DNA of 64,000 bases from Amoebophrya sp. A120 (taxonomy: Eukaryota > Sar > Dinophyceae > Syndiniales > Amoebophryaceae). Where the stretch lies: NCBI GenBank assembly GCA_905178155.1, contig CAJINV010000008.1, positions 2,733,303 through 2,797,302 on the forward strand, given 5' to 3'. The translations under genes and the position numbers were made by a program. The notes under the pieces are model-generated. The model was not told the DNA's origin, did no database searches, and saw only the letters and a list, made by a program, of their open reading frames with translations. Positions 12,454 to 25,000 of this stretch are shown here, one piece after another (positions within the stretch are counted from its first letter, which is position 1; each line of letters starts with the position of its first letter).

Positions 12454-13841
12454 TTTGGCTACCTGTGTTCCCGATCACTTCCGACCGAAACCAAAAATCC
12501 GAGCGAAATTCGCACGAAAAAGTCCTGGTTGAGATCGCGGTTCGCAGAATTCAATACTAGTCTGTGACCAATGTCGTTGAGCAGCGATGACCTTATTGTC
12601 GTGCAGCAAGCTGCTCCCATCAGGTCGAAATCACGTGCAAACAAGCGACAATGCTACGATCTGCATTTCATTTCACACGCAGCACTCAAAAACCCTCACC
12701 GGACCAATAGCCTCCGAAGTAGCCTCGCCGACTGTTCGGGCATCAAATCTGGGGTAGACGTACCTCGAGGAACGTCTCTGTGCATGCGTTCCTTCATCTC
12801 AGCTCACACACTCGCTCGCTCCGCAACAGCGACCATCCTCACGTAACGGTTTCGAAACTGGAGGAACACGGTTCTTGGGTTTACCCAGACAGCAAGCCTT
12901 CGTGATCGACAGTCAGCCCTGAGCAATTTTCTATATCTAGAGCAGCCCGTTCCATTTGGTTTTCAGCGCACACGCGCACCTCTGCAGCATCTGTGTAACC
13001 TCACTCTGTCGCATGTGCGAAGTAGAGATCCGCCCATTCGTAGCATTGGGAGTCACATCTCTGCGGTTTCACCACGGTTGCAAGAAAGGAAAGGCATTTG
13101 TACTGAAGCGCTCGGTCTAGTCCTTTCTCGGAGGCAATGCACTTGGACTAGGCGCCTAGTAGTCGCAGACTCTCACCAAAAACAGTGCCAAAGTTATAAA
13201 TCAGGCTTTCCGGGGGTGTGAATCAATATCAAAACTCCGACCAACTACGACAGAGGGGTAATTTCCTGTCGCGACAGATAGCGATCCGTCGAGGACCGGT
13301 GTTCTTTCCCTTTGGATTCAGATTCCGTCGAAGAAACAACCCGACAGAGTGAAGCACCTGTCCTAGGAAATAAGAAGCCGCTAGAGGTCTTTCGCCGTGG
13401 CGGTATTACATTGGTGTGGGCGTTTAAAACAAACTTCTGATCGTGCGAGGAAGTCCGAGAGAAACGACAGTGGTGCGACGATCCGATGCTGTATCGAATA
13501 CAAGTCGCACGGTATTGTGTTTCTCAGCCAATAGCGTAGAATCACAATCAGGAATTAAAGTTTATGTTGATAAAGCAGGCTGGTTAATAGTGGAGAAACA
13601 AGTGTAGTAAAGCAAATAGTTTTAAAACTGAACCACATATAAAAATCTGAGCGAAAAGAGCCCTGACCGGACTGTCTTGATTGTAAAAAGTGAGGATAAA
13701 ATTTCTGATGGAACTAAAGCGCAGCAACTGACTCGTACCCGAAAGTCGTCGTCTTCGCGCTAGACGAAATAGGAATTGTTACAACATCAAGCACGATTAT
13801 AGCTACTGAACTAACCACAACACGAATAAATGCTGCAGCAT
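12454..13841. other. Spacer between DNAAF1 and calmodulin
   Basis: No supported gene on either strand. It should contain the DNAAF1 5' leader and promoter, and the calmodulin 3' UTR. Confidence 0.45.
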
Positions 13842-14717
<876 letters not shown>

Positions 14718-15850
14718 CTTGTCTTGTTTTTTTGGACTGAAACCAAAAAAAGCTTCTCACAATCCTATTCAATCTTCAAATCAAATTGTGTTTCCTTTCT
14801 GGCTGATGCAGTCAGGATCTTTTCTGTCTCTCCGTGCAATCTTAAAACCCTGCGGTTTCTGAGGTCCCTCAAAACTCGCTAAACTTCCTGGAGACCGTGC
14901 CCGCGTTCGCAGCAGTGGCTCCTGTCGTCGGACAAAGCTAGCAGTCTTCTCCTCCTGTTCGTTCACGATGAAAGTGAAACCGGGGTGGAGCTACTGAGCT
15001 ATATAACATTTTTTTATGCTACTCTCATGTGAGGGGATAGACATAGAGGGTGCCATAGTACAAATCGCTCGGAGTCGCTCGCTTTTCAGGAAAAGAAATC
15101 TAAATCGGCACGACACGAAGCGCATCTTGTTTTAAATTTAAAACGAGGTTCCAAATAAATTCCCAAAGACGTGAACACAAGCAGCGACAAGGTGCTGCAC
15201 AATTCGAACCGACGTTGGCCAGCGTCACTTGCAGTGCTTTTTCGGCCATCGAGCAAGACCGCAGGCTTTTCGGGGCGCTTTGCTCGAGTGGGTGCGCTGA
15301 TACATAATAGTAGCATACGTAAACACCAATTTTTGACATCATTTACAGTCCAGTATTTCTACGGCATTTGACCGGTACATTAACGTCTAACTACGATGAT
15401 AGTAGTTTTCTTGACAGAAGTTGTTCTCGCGGAGATGTTCATACATTATAGGTTCCATAATTTTACACGTTTTCATTTCCTTCCGCTCTTCGAACGCCAG
15501 AAAATTAAACTAATTCTAATTTTGATTTGATGTTCACACTCCGAAGTAGCAGATCCGTGGATTGTAACACGCCGCTTTGTACAGAACTCGTTTTGGTATT
15601 TTGTGATTGACATTAAGAATCGCCGGTAGTGGTTTTTAAATTTAAAGGTTTAGATACAGCTCACTCAACCTTTTTGGCATACGCATCGTTTTTCTTCTCG
15701 TTTCATATAAGAGGTTCGAGCAGAACCAAAACACTGTCTGCCTTTGAAAAAATTGTCGAATGGTATCGCGGCCGGCGCTCCCGGTGGTCTGCATTTCTGG
15801 TTGTCCTTCCTCTTGCGCCCGCGGCCGCGTCTAGTGTGCTGCTAGCGGCA
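14718..15850. other. Spacer upstream of calmodulin
   Basis: Nothing recognisable beyond the presumed calmodulin promoter and 5' UTR on the minus strand. Confidence 0.45.
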
Positions 15851-17230
15851 TTACTTGAACATCCGGCTCAAGAAGCTGCGTTTTTTCTTCAGCGCCTTTG
15901 CTTCCTTCACGCTGACGATAGGATATCCCGGGCAAATAGATGCGCACTCAACCCGCCCTCTTAGTGTAACTTTTTTTGCTCCTTCGATAACAGCCCTGCT
16001 CTCTCCCGTATCTTCTCGAGTCGTGTAGTATTTTTTTCCTAGTGCCGCCCAGAAAACATCTGCGCAACTGACCGACCTCATAGTGCACAGCGTTTGTCTG
16101 TAATAGCAAGGACTTTAAGCAGGCATGATCATGAATGTTTGCTTTTCCTTTTACAACGACAAAATAAATCTCCGGTAACGCCGAGTGCGCATCCAAATTT
16201 CCATTGAATAGCCCCTCATCGGCCAACCATGACGAAGCGAGGACGAACCCATTGACTGATTTGTCCGCTGCGGAGTACAGTTTCTGTGCGTATTCCAGTG
16301 GGAACTCCTGCTGAAGGAGCGCTAAAAACTCCTCGCCAGAAGGTGTCGACGAGAAAATTGATAACATTTGCAGTTCGCTCTCGTCACATGAGTTACTTAC
16401 TTTATGATTTACCTAGCGCGTTGGAAGGGGACGCGCGGATTCGGAGCCAGCGTAAAAGCTCTGGGGCTTCCCTGAACCGCTGGGTTTGCACTGCCAGAAT
16501 CGTACATGTTGACATAAATGCCTTCGTCGTCGCAGACCCGGTTCCAAAAAAGTAAGTGAGTAAAAGCGGCTGTGTGCATATCATCACATAATTCGGCTCA
16601 CGAATTGCAAACATTTGCCTTGCGGCCGCTTTGGATAAAAATTGGCTCAGTCAGCCGTTTGTGCAGCAGCTCCGCTACTTTCTTGTCCACTTGCAATCCA
16701 ACCGTCTCCGCTTCCCCGACTTGTTGAACCTGGTATTTCAGCATGTTGTACAATTTGCGGTCACAACGAAGAAATTATGCAGGAATGATGAAGCAGTCGA
16801 ATTTAACACACCGGCGCATCATCGAAACAACAATATAGACTTGCACATTATGTACCTCTGCAGCCCACTGGTCGACCTCGTACTGTCCTTCTAGGAGTCG
16901 AACCATCAGCCCTGTGGCCTCTGCCTCCGAGAGGTAGAGCGGTAGCAGCATGGACAGACACTTGCTCCACTCCGGTATGCTCCAAAAGTTCAGCAGGATC
17001 TTGGTCAGTTTCGGCACGTCCAGGGCGCAATTGCGCAACTTCACCACCAGCCGCCGACACACCAGGTTGTAGTGCTCCGGCGTCAGGTCTACCGGCTGCT
17101 GCAATTTGTCCGTCGCTCTCCTGGGGTGAATCTGAATGTCACCTTCTGATGTCTTGTCGACCAGCGAAATCAAAAAGTCCACCTGATGGCTTGTCAGTCC
17201 CTGGGGAATATGGAGCGGAAATGCCATAGC
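15851..17230 (-). CDS. Probable 3' exons of the NEK/EF-hand gene
   Basis: Several coding blocks are visible: about 16850-17218 (GLTSHQVDFLISLVDKTSEG, EF-hand-like, then a helical region with LRNCALDVPKLTKIL), 16620-16760 (LKYQVQQVGEAETVGLQV), about 16410-16545, 16188-16340 (GEEFLALLQQEFPLEYAQKL), and a last exon ending KRSFLSRMFK at 15851. An AG acceptor at the left edge of an HIPQ|GLTSHQ junction matches in phase a GT donor in the last clear exon of the neighbouring gene, so these blocks probably continue it. They could be a separate gene whose first exon is not visible. Middle exon frames are uncertain. Confidence 0.45.
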
Positions 17231-17317
17231 AGTTCTCTTCTCGCAGATCGCTGACTGGTATACGACTATTTTATTTCCGACCTGCATTATTTACAACCAC
17301 GCGGCGCAGAATGTAAT

Positions 17318-20300
17318 TCATCCGGCACACGACAATGCTCGACGCACAGATTGCATGAACAGTGCGCTCTGCTTCATGTAGAGGTCCCTCCGCAAACAGA
17401 TGACAGATGTTGCTGCTGCGCATTTCAAACTTGGATAATCGATCTGGCAAAGCTTGGCCCGAAAGTCCGACTCTGGCACAGTGGATTTGTTTTTTGTCGT
17501 CGGGCTTTTGTCTCGAAACAGTGGCTCCGGGTCTTGCAGCAGATCTTGCATCACCTGAAGAGTCGACTCAAACACAGTGTACGTCGTTTGCTTTCGCTAT
17601 ACCGCTTGGAGAAGCATTTTTGTGCCGTAATGCTGCCAGCGTCTCCATTCGAGTCGTGAACTAGAACTAGTACTGACGCAGCAACCAAGTACAGACGACT
17701 TCTCTATAGATACCTTGCCCCAGCTCGGCACGGCGTTGAGTATGGTTTCGTCTGCCATCAAGAGGTGCGTTTCGAATTCGTCGATGTTCACCTGTCCCCC
17801 GCTCTCCTCGCTGACCAGCATGGCGCAACACTGGTGCAGCTCGGCCCGGGACACCCCAAAGGGAATGTCGCTGCACAAGTCGATGAAGGCGTAGGGGTTT
17901 ACGTTCTGGTTCTGCTGGAAGTACACCTGCCACACGTCCTTCAGCGTACAGTGCACGAACTTCTTTTTCAGCCGCGCCCAAATCACCCGCAGGTTCTCCG
18001 CTGTCATCGCGCGAAACGGCGTTTCGGGGGGCTTCCCCAGTTTCGAGATGCTGCCCGAGCGGCTGTTCACCGTGCTCTGCGGATTTATGCTGCTCGGCCC
18101 CCCGCCCCCGGGCGGCACGGGGATCCCGAGCGGGGCGAGTGGCGGCGCGCCGCGGCACGTGAAAAACTGCGTGTGGTTGTTGGCGTTTGTCCCCGGGCTT
18201 CCGCCGGGCGTGGAATTCGTGAAGTTCAAGCTCTGCTGTGCCTGCAGCGCGGTGGACGTGAAGGGGTAACACTCCACCTTCGTTTGGAACACCTGCACGA
18301 AGTCCCGGTAGTCCACGTCCCCCACCAGGTTTTTCTCGCTCGACATCAACGCCAGCATCACATTCCGCTGCGTGTAATTTTTTGGAAAAGGTACTAATTC
18401 ATTGTGCAACTCACGACCTCCTGCAGATGCGGAAACTGGTGGCTTAAACAGTGTGAGCCTCACTACAGTAAACCCTACCGTCACTTTGCACGGCACCCAG
18501 ATTGTTGTACAAGTACGTACCTCGTTGTTCTGATCTTGCAGGGTGTGCGCGATGGATATTTTGAACGCGTCGGCCGTCACTACGCCGCGACGCTCCGGGT
18601 CTGCGGCCGTGCACCTCTCAAACAGCATTTGCAATTTTTCTGGGTCAAACAGATCCCGGACCGAAGCATCCACCCGCTTCGCGAGGGGACCCGGAGCGGT
18701 GTTTAGCTGCTCTGCGAAGTGAAACAGGGGAATCCTGTGGGTATAGTTTTTTCGGGGCAATCAATGGCTGTTCACAAAATTCATTCACATCCAGCAAAAA
18801 CGTCTAACATCTCAGTTCGGTTGTTATCGAGCTCTCACTTCGTACTACTCCTGAAACGAAAGCAATCCACGTACCCACTTCCTGCAGCCCCGCCGGGTGC
18901 ATTGGCGTCGGCCATTGTGCTGGCCGCCCCGGATGCGAAACAGGCTACCAGAAAGTTGATCTCCGGGCTGGAGAGGGCGCAGTTGAGCGCCTGCAGGGCC
19001 TGCACGAACTCCGGGGTCTGGAAAATGCCGTCGCCCTTCTTGTCGAAGGAGGCGAACGTGGAGATCCAGTTAGACTTGCGGGTCACCAATATCGCCCGTA
19101 TCCTGGCCATCAACACCTCGAATAGCTCTTGATTCTCCGCCGGGATCTGCAGCGCCGTAGTGCTAGGCCGCGCAACCTGGACAGGTGGCGACGAGGGCGG
19201 GGGTGGTGGGGGGCCCGGCCTCTTGGAACCGGGCGGCGGCGGACCCGGTGGTGCTGAGACTGACAGTGGTTTTGCACCCGGTGGGGGAGGCGGCGGTCTG
19301 CGGAAAAAAAATTTTCTTGCGTCAAGTCATTGTGTGCGTCGACCGATCGTCGCTCCACCTACCGCTAGAATACAGCAAACATAGCGCTGTGGCTGTGTGC
19401 AGACCTCCTCTGGCAGCCGCCGGGAAATCTCGACACAGAAGCTGCACCTATTTCAAAACAAACTGGCATCAAACACAAAAAAGACATTTCTGCACTTTAT
19501 TGCCGCCTCGGATTTTGGTTTTCCGCGAACGGGACTCAGGGAGATGAACGGGTCGTTGTCCGGCGGCAGTTGCAGCCTCTCCGCGGTCTCGCTCTATCCA
19601 AGAAAAAAACATTGTAGGTGTAACTTTTTTGGAGGAACAGCATTAGAAATTTGTCTGGCATGACAGCAAAAACCTGCCATGCGCAGATAGTACGTGAAAA
19701 CGCCCTTTAATGGACCCTACGACGCATGCCAAGCATGACAGACGCAATCATCTTGCATGTTGCGCATCACAAATTTACACTAACAGCGTTTTTTTCTTGG
19801 ATACGCTCACGTAGGGGTCCAGTAATATTTCCGTGGTTTCCGGCCGCGCCTCCGCAGATTTGGTCAGGAGTCGCTTGATCAGGTCCATCAAGCGCGTGCT
19901 GTACTGATCTGGGATGGGGTCGTAGTGCTCGGAGACGATTTTGTACACCAACCCGAGCAGGGAGGAGGACTCGAAGGCGTGCTTCAACATACACAGCTCG
20001 TACAGCATATCACACAGAAAAAAGCTGGCAGGGCATGTTTGTAATGCAAAAATAAATACACTGAAAAATCTGCATTGCATATCCGAAACAGCATGCTATG
20101 GGGCCACCCATGGCGAGTTTTTCTGTGTATTTGTTTTTGCATTACAAATATGCCCTACCAGCTGTTTTCTCTGGGATACAGCACGCACCCCAGCGCCCAC
20201 ACGTCCGACTTCCAGTTGTAGGGCTCGCTCCGGCACACCTCGGGCGACATGTAGTAGGGCGTGCCCACCACCGTGACCGCCGCCTCGCGCGTCCCGTCCA

Positions 20301-21246
20301 GCACCCGGGAAATCCCGAAGTCCCCCAGCTTCACGTTGTAGTCCTGCAACGGCGGCGTGGCCGCGTTATCGACAACCCCGGCCAGCGCCGGGCTGTTGCT
20401 GCCGTCCAGGAATATGTTCGAGGTTTTCAGGTCGCGGTGCAGAATCTTCTGTCGGTGGATGTAGTTCAGCGCGTGCAGCAGCTGCGTGAACCAGCGCATG
20501 ATCACCACCTCCTCCAGCTGCTCCTTCTTCTTCGCGCAGGACTTTATCAACTTCCGCAGATCGCCGTGCGGGGCGTACTCCATCACGATGACCAAAATGT
20601 TCAAATTGAAGGTGAGCGAGAAACTTTCGATGTACCCGTATTGTGAGGAAATATCCCCCCACCCCATATCAAAACGAAGTTTCTGATGCTGGATTTGAGT
20701 ACACAAATCAGGTTTGTCTTGCAGAAAGTGCTTGGCGGCAATTTCTGAGCCTGTGTGGGTATGCAGAAGGCTAGCAATTACGCATGGAGCACAGGTTTGC
20801 AGTAGCCGAAAGCGCATGACAGATTGGCTTTGGAATGCGCCACATGGCTCCTATTACCCTATATGCAAGACAAAGATGATTTGTGGCCACAAATCAGCAT
20901 CACAAATTTCCATTTTGATATGGGGAGGGGGGATTTTTCCTTTTGATAACCCGATGATGTGCGGGTGCCGCATCTGCTGCAGCAGCTGGACCTCCTGCTG
21001 CGCCAGCTTCTGATCGTGCTCGTTGAGCGCGTCCACCTGCACCGACTTGGCGACCAGTTGCACGTTCGGCTCCCCGCAGCGGCTGACCAGCTGCGCGATG
21101 CCGTACTGTCCGCGGCCAATCACGGAAACGCGGTTGTAGCCGTACTCCGACAGGTCCGGCCCCGAGTCCTTCTTCTTGGTTGCCGGGTCCGCTGGGTTGT
21201 TGTTCTGGCCGTTGGCATTCGCCAACTTCATAATCTCCTCCGCCAT
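17318..21246 (-). CDS. NEK-type protein kinase fused to proline-rich linker and EF-hands
   Basis: ATG at 21246. Kinase exons: about 20949-21246 (GRGQYG loop, VAKSV lysine), 20179-20638 (HRDLKTSN, GDFGIS, TPYYMSPE) and 19804-20007 (C-lobe to DPYV). These are separated by three introner elements whose removal restores HIIGYIESF, GCVLYELCM and DPYVSETAER. The best match by eye is NIMA-related kinases. The frame continues through a polyproline linker (exon 18875-19297) into an EF-hand-like region (FDKKGDGIFQTPEF), then exons 18521-18734, 17714-18367 and 17318-17554 with further EF-hand-like motifs. The four donor-acceptor pairs I phased in the downstream half are GT-AG and in frame. Kinase followed by EF-hands is the reverse of the calmodulin-like domain order only in family, not in layout: it resembles a CDPK arrangement built on a NEK kinase. 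Confidence 0.72.
19595..19803. mobile_element. Introner element 1 (209 bp) in the NEK gene
   Basis: Flanked by 5-bp direct repeats CGCTC (19590-19594 and 19804-19808). Ends are a perfect 16-bp inverted repeat TATCCAAGAAAAAAAC, extending imperfectly to about 29 bp. Excision with one repeat copy joins DPYV to SETAERLQ in frame. No coding capacity. Confidence 0.85.
20008..20178. mobile_element. Introner element 2 (171 bp) in the NEK gene
   Basis: Flanked by CAGCA repeats (20003-20007 and 20179-20183). Inverted repeats run about 60 bp with several mismatches, so almost the whole element folds back on itself. Removal restores GCVLYELCML of the kinase domain. Confidence 0.88.
20639..20948. mobile_element. 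Introner element 3 (310 bp) in the NEK gene
   Basis: Flanked by ACCCG repeats (20634-20638 and 20949-20953). The inverted-repeat ends contain ATCCCCCC[AT]CCCCATATC. Subterminal palindromes around ATTTGTGGCCACAAAT are shared with the element in the H2A gene, but in opposite orientation. Removal joins HPHIIG to YIESFSL. Confidence 0.9.
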
Positions 21247-22091
21247 CTTGCAGCTACAACTGCTCCTCAGGCTGTTTAATACACCAGATGATCGGGGGTG
21301 ATTTTCGGAACGGCGTCGCTGCTTGTCGTGGTATCAGCTCCTTCTATTTGCGCTTCACCATTTTGTTCCCTTTTTTACCAGGCTGAACACAGGGCTCTCA
21401 TCTCCAAGCCCCACCGGCCCGCTCCCCTGGGGATTTCTTCAGCACTACCTCCTCCACTTCGTTTGGTTCCAGCTTTCTGCTGCTCCTGTTTCTTTCTGCA
21501 AGACCATGCAGCTCCTGCCACGGCGAGCGGTTCCCTATGTATAGTTCTCTCTGGCCTTTTTTCGTGTTCGGGGGTGGGCGCGGACTCAGGCCAGGTTTGA
21601 AGACTGGATCGCGCAGGAGGTGTCGCCGTCGTGGGGCCCCGGTGGATTTTCAACGAATACGTACACAAACTGGCAATACGAGCGTACTAGAACAAGCCCG
21701 ACGATTAGAAAATCACCTAGGCAAGAAGAAATGCAGAAGATTGCGTGTCTGATCACTAAAGCCATCAAAACCGTTCAACCCGCCAAGTGCAGCCCTGAGT
21801 TCTCTCTCTTAGTTGGTCGCAACCGAAGAAAAAAAATTAACATAGTTCGCTCGACAGCAATAGGTTCCTTCCCGCGGCTTTAGCTGAAACGGATGACAAA
21901 AGAAATAAACGTGACGACCAGAAAAGCGATTTCTATACTCGCTTGCGCGAAATTCTGAAGAAGAAAAACACAGACGCTTGAAAAAGCGATTCGCATACCA
22001 TAGTTGCTCTTCAAAATATATCGAGACGCGCTGATTGTCGCGGCAAGTCACACCTTTTCACTCTAAAAGTTTCACAACATTTTCACTCTCG
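21247..22091. other. Spacer between NEK kinase and TAF1B-like genes
   Basis: No supported gene. It should hold the NEK promoter and leader, and the 3' UTR of the gene to its right. Confidence 0.45.
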
Positions 22092-25000
22092 TCAGTCATT
22101 TGTCGCCTTCTGATTTTTTCGGGTCGCAGCTTTGCTTTTAGTCATTTTGTTCATCTTACCTGCCACATCATTAATGACAGCGCCTCTGTCTCCGCCGGAG
22201 TCGCCTATTTTTATCTGCTCTCTCGCCATCTTAACGTGGTTCTGCTGTCGCTTCATGGCCTTTTTCATCACGCCCTTACTTTTCTTGCTTCGCTTGCCCT
22301 GCCGCCCCGCTCCGCTGGGAAGTTGGTGTTCCGGTGGCGGTGCGGCGAACAAAGCTGTTGGCAAAGCGTCTACCATATCACCGACGTTTTCGAGATCCGC
22401 GGGCCCTGGACGGTCTTCAACAACCGGAATAGTAGTACCGGTGCTTTGCCCCTTCGAGGCCGCAGAGCCGTGTTTGCTGGCTCTCCCAGGCTGCAACGGA
22501 GGCAGCCTTGACGCATGGCTCGCATTTACCTCGACCTCCTCCTGCCCGAACTCCATCAAAAACCACTCTTCCACCTTCAGAATGCACTGGTACAAACCGT
22601 GCTCCGTGCACCCACAAAGCCGCGCTAACTCTGTGATCAAGTGCACGAACAGGGGCGGGAGCTGCTGGAACGCGGTGAAATGGTTCATGCGGTAGGCGCG
22701 ACTGAGTTTCCTGCTCTCGCTGGTCTCTTTAATATTGCTCGTGAAAACTCGCCCCTCCAGCAGGCCTTCATCCTCGGAGTAAAAATTACCTTCAAGCTTC
22801 ATTTCGTGGTCACTGTCGTCCGAGAAGTCGTCCGGTTGCTTCTTCTCCTGGCTAATCATCAGCGCGTCTGGGTTGGGGAAACGGGAAAAGTTTCTGCCAT
22901 CTCGCTCTCCGTCCTCGTACGCGTGCAGCAGGAAAAAACTTGCGGAAGAGGACAGCTGCGAGGGTGCTGCCTTTCGTCCAGCCACTGTCGGCAAGGAAAC
23001 CCCCCGTCGACTTGTTTTCACGTCATTGGTGTGATTGCTGAGCTCCTCGCTATCCTCGCTGAATCGATTTTTCACATTTCCTGCAGGTAGTTCATCATCT
23101 TGTTCCGCCGCCCTCGGGCCTTCATGCAGTTCCGTCCGCGCAGCAGCCTCCTTTCTTAGCTGCTCGAGGCCTAGAATTCGCTGGCCGAGTTGAAACAAGG
23201 GCTTCCGCCAGCCGTACAACGCGTCCAGATCGACGGTCGCTGGCTGTTGCAGCGGATCGTCGCCGGCGCGACTTGCTATTTCTCCCGCACTTCCCCCGCA
23301 CCACTGCTGCAGAAAGTAGTCGCAGAACTGATTCTTCTCCAGATCGGTGCACCGACTCCACCGCCCGTAGTCCATGCGGCCGCTGTTCGCCAAAATCTCG
23401 AGCGCGTCGCTGATGCGGCTGTCCGCGATGCCCCGGATGCGCGACGCCTTGTAAACCGACTCGCCCCGGGACAGCACCAGCTCGTTCCAGTACACCGGGG
23501 CCCGCCACGTGTCGCCGTCGGTCCGCTCCCGGCACGTGTGCATCACGGCGGACCGCCAGGCGTGGGCGCTCCGCGACCGGGTTTTGTGGTCGGCCTGCTG
23601 CCACCGGAGGTGCGCGGCGGAGGGGAGGATGGCGGTAGTGAGTGGGAGGAGGGAGAACGGGGGGGAGGTATTTTGCTCCGGTTTTTCTTTTTGGAGGCGG
23701 TTGGAAGTAATACGGTTGCTCCTGTTGTGCTTTGCCGACGTCGATGTGCCTTTTTTACCTGGAGTCGCTTCATCCCCTTGATGTTGTACTTCCGAGATTT
23801 CCGACGAGACGGACTCGGTTTTTTTCACATCAACGGCCAATTTGACCGCCAGCACCAGAAAAGCAGCCGCCCACTGTGGACCGGGGTGGTTCTCCGAGAG
23901 GAAGGGCAGTTGAACGATCTGGCTCGGCTGAATGAGAATCCTTTCTCGATTGCTGCTGCTGCTATTGTCGATGCGCTGGCTCAACAGAGTTTGGTTTTGG
24001 TCTCTCGGGTCGAGCTGTAGTTCTTGCTCTATCGTCTTTCTCCCCTCCTCCTCCTCGGCTACCGCGGTAGCCTGCGCGCTGGTCAGCTGCCGCAGTGTAA
24101 AGATATTGCTGGCGTTAAATGCTGTATCATGTGCACAACTATTGCCAGCACTACTACTGTCTGCTTCAGCGTCTCGTGCTGTGCCGGAGTTTAGTTTTTG
24201 CAGCAACGAGTTATTGCAGCCATTAGGTCGTTGGTCTTGCTGGTTAATATGGTCTTTCCGCTTTCGAGAAAAGCTGCTCGCTAGGGGTATCGGCAGTTTC
24301 TCGGCGAGAAGAGGGATGGCGTCTTCCTCTTCTGCATTCTCCTCGTAGGTGCTCCGGTTTTGCGGATCGTAAAGAACGAGTTTGCTTTGTTGGCGCACCG
24401 CCACCTTGTTTGAAGAAGCTACAAGATTCGCTTCCTCTTTTTCGTTTCCACCGACGTACGGGACTAGCGCAGTGCTTCCTCCCCCGGTCGCACTTGTTCC
24501 CCCCTCGGCAACTACTGCAAAGGTCTCCGCGCCAAGTCCGGATGCCGCCGGTTTCTGCAGTAGCTTCTGTTGTGCCTGTTCTACCCACACTGAACAGAGT
24601 CTTGCTGCGATCTGCGGAATCTTATCCGTGTCCGGGAAGAGAAATCTTCTGTTCTGCACGTTAGACAGAGCTCCGTCTTTCCGGCTGAGAGTATGATTTT
24701 TGCTCTCGTTTATTTCTAGTTGCTCCTTATGCTTTCTACTTTGTTCCTGTTCCGAATCGATTTGTCGTACGACCGCCAGCTTGAGCTCCATCGACAGTCT
24801 TTGGATTGCGTGCATCACCGGATAGGCAGTCACCGAGTCGAGCCGTTTCAGCTGCGCGGAGAACCGCAAGGCCCGGCGCATGCAGAGCAACGTTCCGAAC
24901 CGTAGGACCATGTTCTCAACGGTCTTTTGCCCGGGGAGACGGGGAATGTCGAAAAACGACGCGTGCGACTCCACAAGCCGGTTTTGATGCTCTCCTGGGC

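Noticed and set aside
12441-12467. Exact GCCATTTTGGCT match to the core of the dinoflagellate spliced leader on the plus strand
   Set aside because: It is on the strand opposite the genes and is the reverse of the DNAAF1 start region (ATGGCGGCC...), so it is explained by coding sequence and chance.
23190-24020. 276-codon plus-strand frame inside the TAF1B-like gene
   Set aside because: Antisense shadow of a GC-rich coding region; the minus frame is far longer and carries recognisable motifs.
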